Assembly: GCF_014930455.1 (NCBI RefSeq)
Contig: NZ_JAAIYO010000006.1
Location: 186,001-250,000, forward strand
DNA from: Corallococcus soli
GTDB lineage: Bacteria; Myxococcota; Myxococcia; Myxococcales; Myxococcaceae
DNA: 64,000 nt
Reading direction: 5' to 3'
Shown here: one piece after another, positions 51,523-59,170 of the stretch
Numbering within the stretch: the first letter of the stretch is position 1
Layout: every line of letters starts with the position of its first letter
The notes under the pieces: generated by a model
The model's input: the letters and a program-made list of their open reading frames with translations, nothing else
What the model was told of the DNA's origin: nothing
Databases searched by the model: none
Translations under genes and position numbers: made by a program

Positions 51523-51645
51523 GCAAGAAGAAGTTCCTCAAGCTGCGTGCGCACCTGGCGCTCAGCGGCCCCACGACGCTCAAGGTGGAGAAGGTCCCCG
51601 TCCCCCCCGTCGCCGGGAAGGGAGGGACCCGCCACGAACCCATGA
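51523..51645 (+). pseudogene. 3' fragment of a ComEA-like gene
   Basis: Contains only the last 40 or so codons of the ComEA-like reading frame (KKKFLKLRAHLALSGPTTLK...), with a one-base insertion near 51606 that alters the C-terminus. No signal peptide or first hairpin motif remains, so no functional product is expected. Confidence 0.75.
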
Positions 51646-51677
51646 CAAACACAACCCTCGGTTGATTCAGGCTCGGT

Positions 51678-51730
51678 AGGGGCCGCCCCTCCCAGGCACC
51701 GGCATGCCTGGGGGTGGCGGCCCCTGTTTC
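51678..51730 (+). terminator. Terminator, repeat copy B
   Basis: The same nested stem as 50531-50583, now placed after the DUF6968-like gene and probably ending that operon. Confidence 0.75.
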
Positions 51731-51955
51731 ATGGCCCTGCCCACCCTGGAATCACCCGGAAAACCCCGGGATGACACACCCGGACGCCCCGGACGGTCTG
51801 CCCACACCACCGCCGCCAGCCCTGCTGTCCAGGCGAGCGGCCCGTCTTGCGCCGGGCAGTGCTTCCGGATTTTGGTGGAACTGGCAGGCCGACGCGCTAG
51901 GACACGCGGACATGTTGGAAAGACAGGGAGGCAGTAGGTGAAGGAGGACGCATCC

Positions 51956-52501
51956 ATGAAGGACGCACAAGCCCCGGAGTCAGCAGGTCCGGAAGGCGGC
52001 AGGTCCCGGGTGCCACAACTCGGCGAGGTGCTGGAGTTCATGCGCCTGCTGTGGGCGGTGGATCACGGCCTCCAGTCCACCTCCAAGCGGATGGAGTCCA
52101 CGCTGGGCCTCACGGGCCCACAGCGGCTCGTCATCCGGCTGGTCGGACGCTTCCCGGGCATCACCGCCGGCACGCTCGCGCAGATCCTCCACGTCCACCC
52201 CAGCACCCTCACCGGAGTGCTCAAGCGCCTGGAGAAGCGCGGCCTGCTGGAGCGCAAGTCGGATCCGCTCGACGGCCGCAAGGCCCTCTTCGCGCTCACC
52301 GACGCCGGCCGGTCCCTGGACGTGCCCTCCGAAGGCACCGTGGAGTCCGCGGTGCAGCGCGTGCTCGCGCGCATGCCGCGCGACCGCATCGTCTTCACCC
52401 AGGAAGTGCTCACCGCGCTCGCCGAGGAGCTGGGGGGCATCCCCATGGCCGAGGGCGGAATCCCCACGATTCCCAACGGCAACCCCACCGCCGAGGGCTG
52501 A
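51956..52501 (+). CDS. MarR family transcriptional regulator
   Basis: 181 residues. A winged-helix domain (about 20-150) with LTGPQRLVIRLVGRFPGITAGTLAQILHVHPSTLTGVLKRLEKRGLLER and the wing SDPLDGRKALFALTDAGR typical of MarR. The C-terminal 30 residues carry a short Gly/Ile/Pro repeat (GGIPMAEGGIPTIPNG). The ATG at 51956 has GGAGG 8 nt upstream; an in-frame GTG at 51938 is less likely. Ligand and targets unknown. Confidence 0.9.
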   Translation: MKDAQAPESAGPEGGRSRVPQLGEVLEFMRLLWAVDHGLQSTSKRMESTLGLTGPQRLVIRLVGRFPGITAGTLAQILHVHPSTLTGVLKRLEKRGLLERKSDPLDGRKALFALTDAGRSLDVPSEGTVESAVQRVLARMPRDRIVFTQEVLTALAEELGGIPMAEGGIPTIPNGNPTAEG

Positions 52502-52508
52502 AGCCCCC

Positions 52509-52545
52509 CTGCCCTCCTGTCGTCCCAGCGGGACGGGGGAGGGCC
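52509..52545 (+). terminator. Hairpin after the MarR gene
   Basis: CCCTCC...CGTCCC pairs with GGGACG...GGAGGG around AGC, 8 nt past the stop. No T-tract. Confidence 0.5.
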
Positions 52546-52730
52546 GGGGTCGTGTCCCGCGTTGCCTCCCGGACCCTGTCCTCCGACCCTCCTTCCTGCG
52601 GCGGACAGAGCCCGGTCCCGTCTGACGCCCCCCGGTGGATGCCCGCGCGAAGTCAGCGGGACTGCGACACAATGGGAAATAGCCGGCCCCGCCCGGGGTT
52701 GGCTGGCGACCGACGAGCGGACGAGACAGC

Positions 52731-55700
52731 GTGAACCTCGAGACACCGCAGAGCCCAGGCCCCGAGCTGCCGCCCCCGCCGCCTCCCCCGGCCCCGCCTC
52801 CCCCGGCCCGGCGCGAAGCGCGCTCGCGCGGCGTGGCGGACCTGCTCGCCAGCGTCCGCGCCCGCCAGCGCCGCCACCTGTGGATTCAAGGCGCCCTGCT
52901 GGGCGCCGTCACCACCCTCGTGCTCTTCGCCGCCACGGGCCTGCTCGGCCGGGGGGCGCCAGGGCTCGCCCAGGCCCTGCTGTGGCTCGCCGTGCCGGTG
53001 GGCGCGGCGGTGGCGTGCTTCTTCGGCGTCGTGCTCGCGCGCCGGCAGGTGGGCGACGACCTGCGCACCGCCCGGCTCGTGGGCCAGCGCCGGCCGGAGC
53101 TGTCGCTGGACGTGCTCGCGGCGGTGGAGCTGTCACACGCGCGCCGGGAGGAGGCCGGCTGGTCCCCCCAGCTCGCGGACGCGTTCCTGGAGCAGATGGA
53201 CGCCCGCGCCCGCACGGTGGACCCACGGCTCGTGGTGGACGGCCAGCCGCTGCGCCACGTGGCCCTGGCGGCCGGGGGCGCGGTGCTGGCGCTCGCGGTG
53301 CTGATGTTCTTCGTGGGCGACCGGTGGACCGCGGGCTGGAAGCACCTGCGCGCCCAGGCCGCGCGTCCGGAGACCGCCGCGCAGGCGGAGCCCATCACCG
53401 GCGACATCGAGCTGACGTACCGCTACCCCGCGTACACCGGCCTCGCGCCGCGCACCGTGCCGGGCACCAACGGCGAGGTGAGCGCGCCGTCCGGCACCGA
53501 GGTCGCGCTGAAGACGCGCTCGGACCGCCCCATCGAGCGCGCGGAGGTGGTCGTCAACGGCCAGGTGCTCCCGCTCACCGTGACGGGCGGGCGCGAGCTC
53601 GCCGGCAGCTTCGTCGCGAAGCAGGGCGGCCACTACCACTTCGTCTTCTATGGCTCGCGCGCGAAGCCGCTCGCGGTGGGCCCGGACATCCCGCTCACCG
53701 TGGAGGCGGACAAGGCGCCCCAGGTGACGCTGCTCACGCCCGCCGCCGAGGTGGAGGTGGACCCCGGCCAGAGGGTGACGCTCAAGTACGAGGCCCAGGA
53801 CGACTACGGCCTGTCCGGCCTGTCGCTGGTGTTCCGCATGCCCGGCGCGAAGCAGGAGACGCGCGTGAACCTGCCGCGCGAGGACAGCCGCCGCAGCCGG
53901 GGCACGTACACCTGGGACCTGGGCCCGCTCAAGCCCGCCCCCGGCGACCGCATCACCTACTACGTGGAGGCGAGGGACAACGACGCGGTGGAGGGCCCCA
54001 AGAAGGGCGTCAGCCGCACGCAGACCCTGCGCGTCTACAGCGCCGCCGAGCACCGCCGCGCCGCCCTGGAGAAGGCCGAGGCGCTGTGGGGCCGGCTCGT
54101 GGACCACCTGGCGGACCGGCTGGAGGGCCCCGACCGCGTGAAGCAGAAGGACGCGCAGGCGGTGGAGGCCGCGCGCACCGTGGACGCCAGCGGCACGGCG
54201 TTGGCGGAGGACTTCCGCATGCAGGGCGCGGAGCTGTCGCGCGAGAAGGACGTGCCGAAGGAGATCGTCTCCGCGCTGTCGAACATCGGCGGGGAGCTCA
54301 AGCGCAGCGTGAGCACCACCTCCGACTTCCGCCGCCTGTACCTGCGCACCCAGCGCGCGCGCGGCGAGGACTGGGGCACCGGCACCCGGCTCACCGCCGT
54401 GGTGGACGACGAAATCGAGGGGCTGGAGCGCGACATCCTCTACCTGGAGTCGCTCCTGGACCGACAGAAGCTGGAGGCGCTCCAGGAGCTGACGAAGCAG
54501 TTGGCCAACGACCGCCGCGACCTGTCGCGCCTCATCGAGCAGTACAAGGCCAACCCGGACGAGTCCGCGCGCGAGCAGGTGATGCAGCAGATCCAACAGC
54601 TCAAGTCGCGCATCCAGGAGCTGATGCAGCGCATGGCCGAGCTGCGCAAGGGCATCCGCGACGAGCACCTCAACGCCGAGGCGCTGGCGGAGATGATGCA
54701 GCAGGAGGACATGCAGGGCGCCATGGATGAAGTGGAGCGCCTGATGCAGGAGGGCAAGGCTGACGAGGCCCTGGCGAAGCTCCAGGAGCTGGGCATGCAG
54801 ATGGACGAGATGCTGGAGTCCATGGACAAGTCCCAGGAGGAGTTCGGCGCGGAGCAGTACCCGGAGCTCGCGGAGAAGTTCGGCAAGTTCATGGACGACC
54901 TGCAGGGCACCATGGACGAACAGCAGAAGGTCGCCGAACAGACGCGCGCCCTGCGCGACCAGGCCCGCAACCAGAACCGCGACCGGCTCAAGGAGAAGGG
55001 CCAGGCCCTCAAGGACGAGCTGGCGCGCAAGGTGAAGCAGGTCCAGGAGAACTACCAGAAGCTGGACCCCGCCCGGCTCAACAGCCGCGCGGCCCGTCCC
55101 CTGGAAGAGGCCCAGTCGGAGCTGCGCAACGTGGAGAACGCCCTCAAGGTGGACGACTACGACCTGGCCGCCGAAGCCGCCGCCCGCGCCGAGGACGCCG
55201 CCCGCCAGCTGTCCAGCATGGGCGAGCAGCAGCGCCAGCTGGATGAGATGTTCGGCAACCCGCCGGAGGTGCGGCAGCAGTCCGCGCAGCTCGCGGAGCG
55301 GCTGAAGAAGGACGCGCGCGACGTGTCGGACGTGAGCCAGCAGCTCCAGTCCCTCTTCCCGCCCCCGGGCTCGCAGCTGTCTCAAGCCGAGAAGCAGCAG
55401 CTCCAGCAGCTGGGCCAGCGCCAGCAGCAGCTGGAGCAGCGCGCGCAGGGCCTGCGCCAGCAGATGGAGGACATGGAGCAGACGGCGCCGCTGTTCGGGG
55501 AGGAGGCCGGCCAGCAGATGGACGAGGTGGGCCAGCGCATGGGCGAAGCCTCGCAGCGCATGCAGGGCAAGGACCCGGGCCGCGGCTACGGCGAACAGCA
55601 GGCGGCGATGGAGGGCCTCAAGCGCTTCCAGCAGCAGATGCAGCAGAGCCAGCAGGGCCGCAAGGGAGGCCGGGGCCTGCCCATGCCCATGGGCTCCGGA

Positions 55701-55874
55701 CGCCGCCAGGAAGGCAACGGCCGCAACCCCCAGGACAAGGTGGAGCTGCCGGACGAGGACGCGTTCCAGGCGCCGCGCGAGTTCCGCAAGGACCTGCTGG
55801 ACGCGATGAAGCAGGGCGCGCCGGAGAAGTACCGCGAGCAGGTGAAGCGCTACTACGAGGAGCTGGTGAAGTGA
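52731..55874 (+). CDS. DUF4175 family large membrane protein with coiled coil
   Basis: 1047 residues. A proline-rich N-terminus, two membrane helices (about 52-72 and 78-98), another near 180-198, then a beta-rich periplasmic domain (about 225-430; TYRYPAYTGL, AQDDYGLSGLSLVFRMPG). About 500 residues of helical coiled coil follow, rich in Gln/Glu/Arg/Leu (many QQLQQL, EALAEMMQQEDMQGAMDEVERLMQEG). The C-terminal EFRKDLLDAMKQGAPEKYREQVKRYYEELVK is typical of DUF4175. Function unknown. GTG start; the end overlaps the following GTG (GTGA). Confidence 0.85.
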   Translation: MNLETPQSPGPELPPPPPPPAPPPPARREARSRGVADLLASVRARQRRHLWIQGALLGAVTTLVLFAATGLLGRGAPGLAQALLWLAVPVGAAVACFFGVVLARRQVGDDLRTARLVGQRRPELSLDVLAAVELSHARREEAGWSPQLADAFLEQMDARARTVDPRLVVDGQPLRHVALAAGGAVLALAVLMFFVGDRWTAGWKHLRAQAARPETAAQAEPITGDIELTYRYPAYTGLAPRTVPGTNGEVSAPSGTEVALKTRSDRPIERAEVVVNGQVLPLTVTGGRELAGSFVAKQGGHYHFVFYGSRAKPLAVGPDIPLTVEADKAPQVTLLTPAAEVEVDPGQRVTLKYEAQDDYGLSGLSLVFRMPGAKQETRVNLPREDSRRSRGTYTWDLGPLKPAPGDRITYYVEARDNDAVEGPKKGVSRTQTLRVYSAAEHRRAALEKAEALWGRLVDHLADRLEGPDRVKQKDAQAVEAARTVDASGTALAEDFRMQGAELSREKDVPKEIVSALSNIGGELKRSVSTTSDFRRLYLRTQRARGEDWGTGTRLTAVVDDEIEGLERDILYLESLLDRQKLEALQELTKQLANDRRDLSRLIEQYKANPDESAREQVMQQIQQLKSRIQELMQRMAELRKGIRDEHLNAEALAEMMQQEDMQGAMDEVERLMQEGKADEALAKLQELGMQMDEMLESMDKSQEEFGAEQYPELAEKFGKFMDDLQGTMDEQQKVAEQTRALRDQARNQNRDRLKEKGQALKDELARKVKQVQENYQKLDPARLNSRAARPLEEAQSELRNVENALKVDDYDLAAEAAARAEDAARQLSSMGEQQRQLDEMFGNPPEVRQQSAQLAERLKKDARDVSDVSQQLQSLFPPPGSQLSQAEKQQLQQLGQRQQQLEQRAQGLRQQMEDMEQTAPLFGEEAGQQMDEVGQRMGEASQRMQGKDPGRGYGEQQAAMEGLKRFQQQMQQSQQGRKGGRGLPMPMGSGRRQEGNGRNPQDKVELPDEDAFQAPREFRKDLLDAMKQGAPEKYREQVKRYYEELVK

Positions 55875-57637
55875 GCCACCGCACGCACGCGGCAGTCCCG
55901 GGCCTGGGCGTCCTCTGCGCCCTGCTCCTGGCCATCCCCGCCGCCTTCGCGCAGCCGCCCGACGCCTCCCTCAAGGAGGAGGTGAAGCAGCGGCTGGGCA
56001 AGGTGGAGCAGTCGCTGGACGACTGGGACGTGGGCGGCGCCCGGCGCGAGCTGTCCGAGGTCGAGAAGCGCGTGCCTTCGGAGCTGGAGCCCCTGAAGTA
56101 CTTCCAGGGCCGCGTGGCCTTCGAGGAGGGCCAGTACGGTGACGCGGTGACGCTGCTGGAGGGCGCGAACATCGAGGACAAGCCGGGCAGCTACCTGCGG
56201 CTGGCCAAGGACACGCGCGCCATCACCAAGGACCACCTGCGCGCGGAGAGCGACCACTTCATCTTCTTCTACCCGAAGGGCAAGGACGAGGTCCTGGTCC
56301 CCTACGCGCTGGAGACGCTGGAGGCCATCCACCGCGCCCTCAAGGAGGACCTGGGCTGGACGCCGCCGGGCAAGGTGCGCGTGGAGGTGGTGAACAACGC
56401 GCGCGAGCTGTCCAAGGTGAGCACCCTCACCGAGAAGCAGATCCGCACCACGGGCACCATCGCCATCTGCAAGTTCAACAAGCTGATGGTGACGAGCCCC
56501 AAGGCCGTGGCGCGGGGCTACGACTGGCAGGACACGCTGGCGCACGAATACGTGCACCTGGTCGTCAGCCAGATGAGCCACAACACCGTGCCCATCTGGC
56601 TGCACGAAGGCCTGGCCAAGTTCCTGGAGTCGCGCTGGCGCGGCAAGGGCGGCCTCGCGATGACGCCCTCCACGCAGGCCCTGCTGGGCAAGCGCGTGAA
56701 GGAGGACAAGCTCATCCCCTTCGACAAGATGCACCCCTCCATCGCCATGCTGCCCACGGCGGAGGACGCGGCCACCGCGTTCGCGGAGGTGTTCTACGCC
56801 ATCGACTACATCCACGGCACCCATGGCACGGGCGGCCTGCGCACGGTGCTCCAGGAGCTGAAGGCGGGCCAGTCCGACAAGAAGGCGGTGGAGGCGGCCA
56901 CGGGCATGCCCTTCCCCCTCTTCGAGAAGACCTGGCTGTCGTACGTGAAGAAGCAGCCCTTCCCCCAGGAGCTGGTGCCGCGCGACGACCGCGTGGTGCT
57001 CAAGGAGGACGCCAAGGGCACACAGAAGGACGGCGAGAAGAAGGGCCGTGAAATCTCCTTCGGCGACTTCGCGGAGGTCTCCGAGGTCCCCGCGCGCAAG
57101 TTCGCGCACCTGGGGGAGCTCCTGCGCGAGCGCAACCGCGTGAAGGCCGCCGCGGAGGAGTACGCGCGGGCGCACAAGCTGGTGGGCGACAAGTACGAGT
57201 CGGTGTCCAACAAGTTCGCGCTCGCGCTGCTGGAGCTGCGCCGGCTGGACGAAGCGGAGTCCGTGCTGCGCGGCTCGCTGCGCATGCACCCGGGCTCGCC
57301 CTCCACCAACGTGCACCTGGGCCGCATCCTGCTGTTCCGCAAGGACTACCCGAAGGCGAAGACGGCCTACCTGGAGGCGCTGGCCTCCGACCCGTTCGAC
57401 CCGGAGATCCACCTGGCCCTCACCCGCATCCACGGGGCGCTGGGAGAGACGACGCTCGCCACGCGCACGCGCGGGGCCGCCGCCAGCCTCACCGGCCTCA
57501 AGCCCGAGGACGTGGACCGCGCCGCCCAGGCGTTCCTGCGCGCCGAGGGAGAGCTGTCGGAGACGAACGTCCCCGCGTCCTCCCCTGACACGCCGAAGCC
57601 GGCCGCGACGCCCGCGCCGAAGCCAGTCGGGAAGTAG
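55871..57637 (+). CDS. Peptidase MA family metallohydrolase with TPR repeats
   Basis: 588 residues. Signal peptide (1-27, AAFA). A gluzincin domain carries the zinc motif HEYVH (225-229) and the third ligand Glu246 in WLHEGLAKF, as in peptidase MA-like proteins. TPR-like helices lie near 35-110 and 425-540. A Pro/Ala tail closes it. It is coupled by 4-nt overlap to the DUF4175 gene, a pairing that suggests they work as one periplasmic complex. Protease activity is inferred from the intact zinc site. Confidence 0.85.
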   Translation: MSHRTHAAVPGLGVLCALLLAIPAAFAQPPDASLKEEVKQRLGKVEQSLDDWDVGGARRELSEVEKRVPSELEPLKYFQGRVAFEEGQYGDAVTLLEGANIEDKPGSYLRLAKDTRAITKDHLRAESDHFIFFYPKGKDEVLVPYALETLEAIHRALKEDLGWTPPGKVRVEVVNNARELSKVSTLTEKQIRTTGTIAICKFNKLMVTSPKAVARGYDWQDTLAHEYVHLVVSQMSHNTVPIWLHEGLAKFLESRWRGKGGLAMTPSTQALLGKRVKEDKLIPFDKMHPSIAMLPTAEDAATAFAEVFYAIDYIHGTHGTGGLRTVLQELKAGQSDKKAVEAATGMPFPLFEKTWLSYVKKQPFPQELVPRDDRVVLKEDAKGTQKDGEKKGREISFGDFAEVSEVPARKFAHLGELLRERNRVKAAAEEYARAHKLVGDKYESVSNKFALALLELRRLDEAESVLRGSLRMHPGSPSTNVHLGRILLFRKDYPKAKTAYLEALASDPFDPEIHLALTRIHGALGETTLATRTRGAAASLTGLKPEDVDRAAQAFLRAEGELSETNVPASSPDTPKPAATPAPKPVGK

Positions 57638-58003
57638 GCCCCCTCCCCGGCAGCCTGCCGGCCAGGGTTTGTGCCCGTCCCACTTCCCGTCACTTCGGGA
57701 TGCCTAGCTTTCCAGGCACGAGGAGGACGGGATGGCGTTCCAGTCCAGCGTCTTTGAGCAGGGCCCGCCCGCGTGTCGAGCGCGTTCCGTGCAGCACTGA
57801 ACGCCTCCACCCGAGCCTGGGGACAGTGGCGATGTCCACTGCCGCACCCGCCCCTGCGCGCAACGTGAGTTGCCTCACGTCCGTCTTCCCACCCACTGGG
57901 TCCCTGGTCGCGCCCTGCTCCAACGTGCGCCGCGCGACCCGGCTGACCCAGGTCCACCGACCCTTCACGCCTCGCTTCCGAGGCCCACACAAGGAGCAGC
58001 ACC
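57638..58003. other. 366-bp gap with a hairpin, a possible 22-codon ORF and a palindrome
   Basis: Holds CCGGCA-GCC-TGCCGG (57647-57661), a weak terminator for the peptidase gene. A 22-codon ORF at 57732-57800 (MAFQSSVFEQGPPACRARSV then QH) has a strong GGAGG 5 nt before its ATG. A perfect 7-bp palindrome with a 4-nt loop, ACGTGAG-TTGC-CTCACGT, lies at 57863-57880. The ORF and palindrome could belong to the leader of the DUF4142 gene; neither is proven. Confidence 0.45.
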
Positions 58004-58747
58004 ATGAAGCGCACCCTGCACGGCGTCACCCTGGCCGCGGCCCTCTTCACCGGCGGCGTCTCACTGGCCCAGAGCGCCACGTCCCCCAGCACCATGCCCG
58101 CGACGAAGCCCATGGCCGCCAAGGGCGGCATGGTCGAATACAAGGGCTTCATGGCGCCCGCGGACGAGAAGGCCTTCCTGGAGCGCCTCCACCACATCAA
58201 CCAGACGGAGATCCTCCAGGCGCAGCTGGCCCAGAAGAACTCGCAGAATCCGGACGTGAAGAGCTACGCGGACAACATGATCAAGATGCACACGGACGCC
58301 GACCAGAAGCTCATGACCTACGCCACGGGCAAGAAGCTGAAGCTGGCGGAGCCCAAGCCCATGGACGAGATGGAGCGCAAGGCCATGGCGGCGACCAAGG
58401 CCGACACGGCGAAGCTCGAAGTTCTCAAGGGCCCGCCGTTCGACTCCTGTTACATGGCCGGCCAGGTGTCCGCGCATGACATGGCCATCGGCAAGGTGAT
58501 GGCCGCGAAGCAGGGCATGGGCGCCACGGGTGAGATGGCCACCATGCTCGACACGCTCAGCAAGGAGCTGCCGCAGCACCGCCAGATGGCCTATACCGCG
58601 CTCGGCAAGCTGGGCAGCGCCATGGGCGTGGGCGGCTCCGGCGCCGACATGCAGGGCGGCTCCATGGACCACGGCTCCATGAACCACGGCGCCACGCCGG
58701 GCGGCGCCACGGGCGGCACCATGGGCGGTGGCACGAAGACGAAGTAG
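58004..58747 (+). CDS. DUF4142 domain protein, exported
   Basis: 247 residues. Signal peptide (1-22, SLAQ), then a ferritin-like helical DUF4142 domain (about 48-205): FLERLHHINQTEILQAQLAQKNSQNPDVKSYADNMIKMHTDADQKL and HDMAIGKVMAAKQ. The C-terminus is a Gly/Met/His-rich tail (MDHGSMNHGATPGG) that could bind metal. The family is periplasmic and of unknown function. AGGAG lies 8 nt before the ATG. Confidence 0.88.
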   Translation: MKRTLHGVTLAAALFTGGVSLAQSATSPSTMPATKPMAAKGGMVEYKGFMAPADEKAFLERLHHINQTEILQAQLAQKNSQNPDVKSYADNMIKMHTDADQKLMTYATGKKLKLAEPKPMDEMERKAMAATKADTAKLEVLKGPPFDSCYMAGQVSAHDMAIGKVMAAKQGMGATGEMATMLDTLSKELPQHRQMAYTALGKLGSAMGVGGSGADMQGGSMDHGSMNHGATPGGATGGTMGGGTKTK

Positions 58748-58803
58748 TGGGCCGTCCCGCCAATTTTCCGTGCTCACGGCACCGGGAATGTTGGCGAACG
58801 TCG

Positions 58804-58842
58804 GGCGCCTCCCGAAGCGCGTTCCGGGAGGCGCCTGTTCCA
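58804..58842 (+). terminator. Terminator after the DUF4142 gene
   Basis: A perfect 11-bp stem, GGCGCCTCCCG with CGGGAGGCGCC, with a 10-nt loop and followed by TGTTCC, 57 nt after the stop. Confidence 0.75.
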
Positions 58843-58858
58843 TGCATAGTCGCGCGCC

Positions 58859-59134
58859 ATGTCACGACTGATTGCCCTGACCTCCTGCCTCGCTGTCCTG
58901 CTTGTCGGCTGCGCCAACGACGCCGACACCCTCTGCGACCGTCGCAAGGAGTGCTTCGAAGCCGACCTGGACACCAGCAAGTGCGCCGACAAGGTCACGG
59001 CCTGGGAAGAGGAGAAGGAGAGCGAAATCGACACGCGGCGGGCGCGCACCGCGAACTGCGCGGAGTGCGTCGTGGACCGCACATGCGCCGAAGTGCTCTC
59101 CAACTGCATCGACTCCTGCTTCGGCATCCCCTGA
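58859..59134 (+). CDS. Small Cys-rich lipoprotein
   Basis: 91 residues. Lipobox LLVGC (Cys18). The mature part has eight cysteines in a spaced pattern (TLCDRRKECFEA, KCADKV, NCAECV, TCAEVL, NCIDSC) consistent with disulfides. No family recognised. Convergent with the S9 peptidase gene. Confidence 0.7.
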   Translation: MSRLIALTSCLAVLLVGCANDADTLCDRRKECFEADLDTSKCADKVTAWEEEKESEIDTRRARTANCAECVVDRTCAEVLSNCIDSCFGIP

Positions 59135-59170
59135 GCCCCGGGTGGAGCCCGGGGGACGCCTGGGTCCGCG

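Larger units (their letters stand above)
51523..51730 (+). repeat. 207-bp direct repeat, copy B
   Basis: Second copy of 50377-50583, beginning in mid-gene (GCAAGAAGAAG) without the front of the ComEA-like gene. Just before it, 51491-51522 matches 49858-49888, DNA that in copy A lies about 490 bp further upstream. A deletion has thus joined two distant parts of the original unit. Confidence 0.9.

Noticed and set aside
50377-51730. Composite transposon or insertion sequence bounded by 207-bp direct repeats
   Set aside because: No transposase is encoded, the repeats are copies of a ComEA gene end and terminator, and there are no terminal inverted repeats. A decayed tandem duplication explains all three matching segments.
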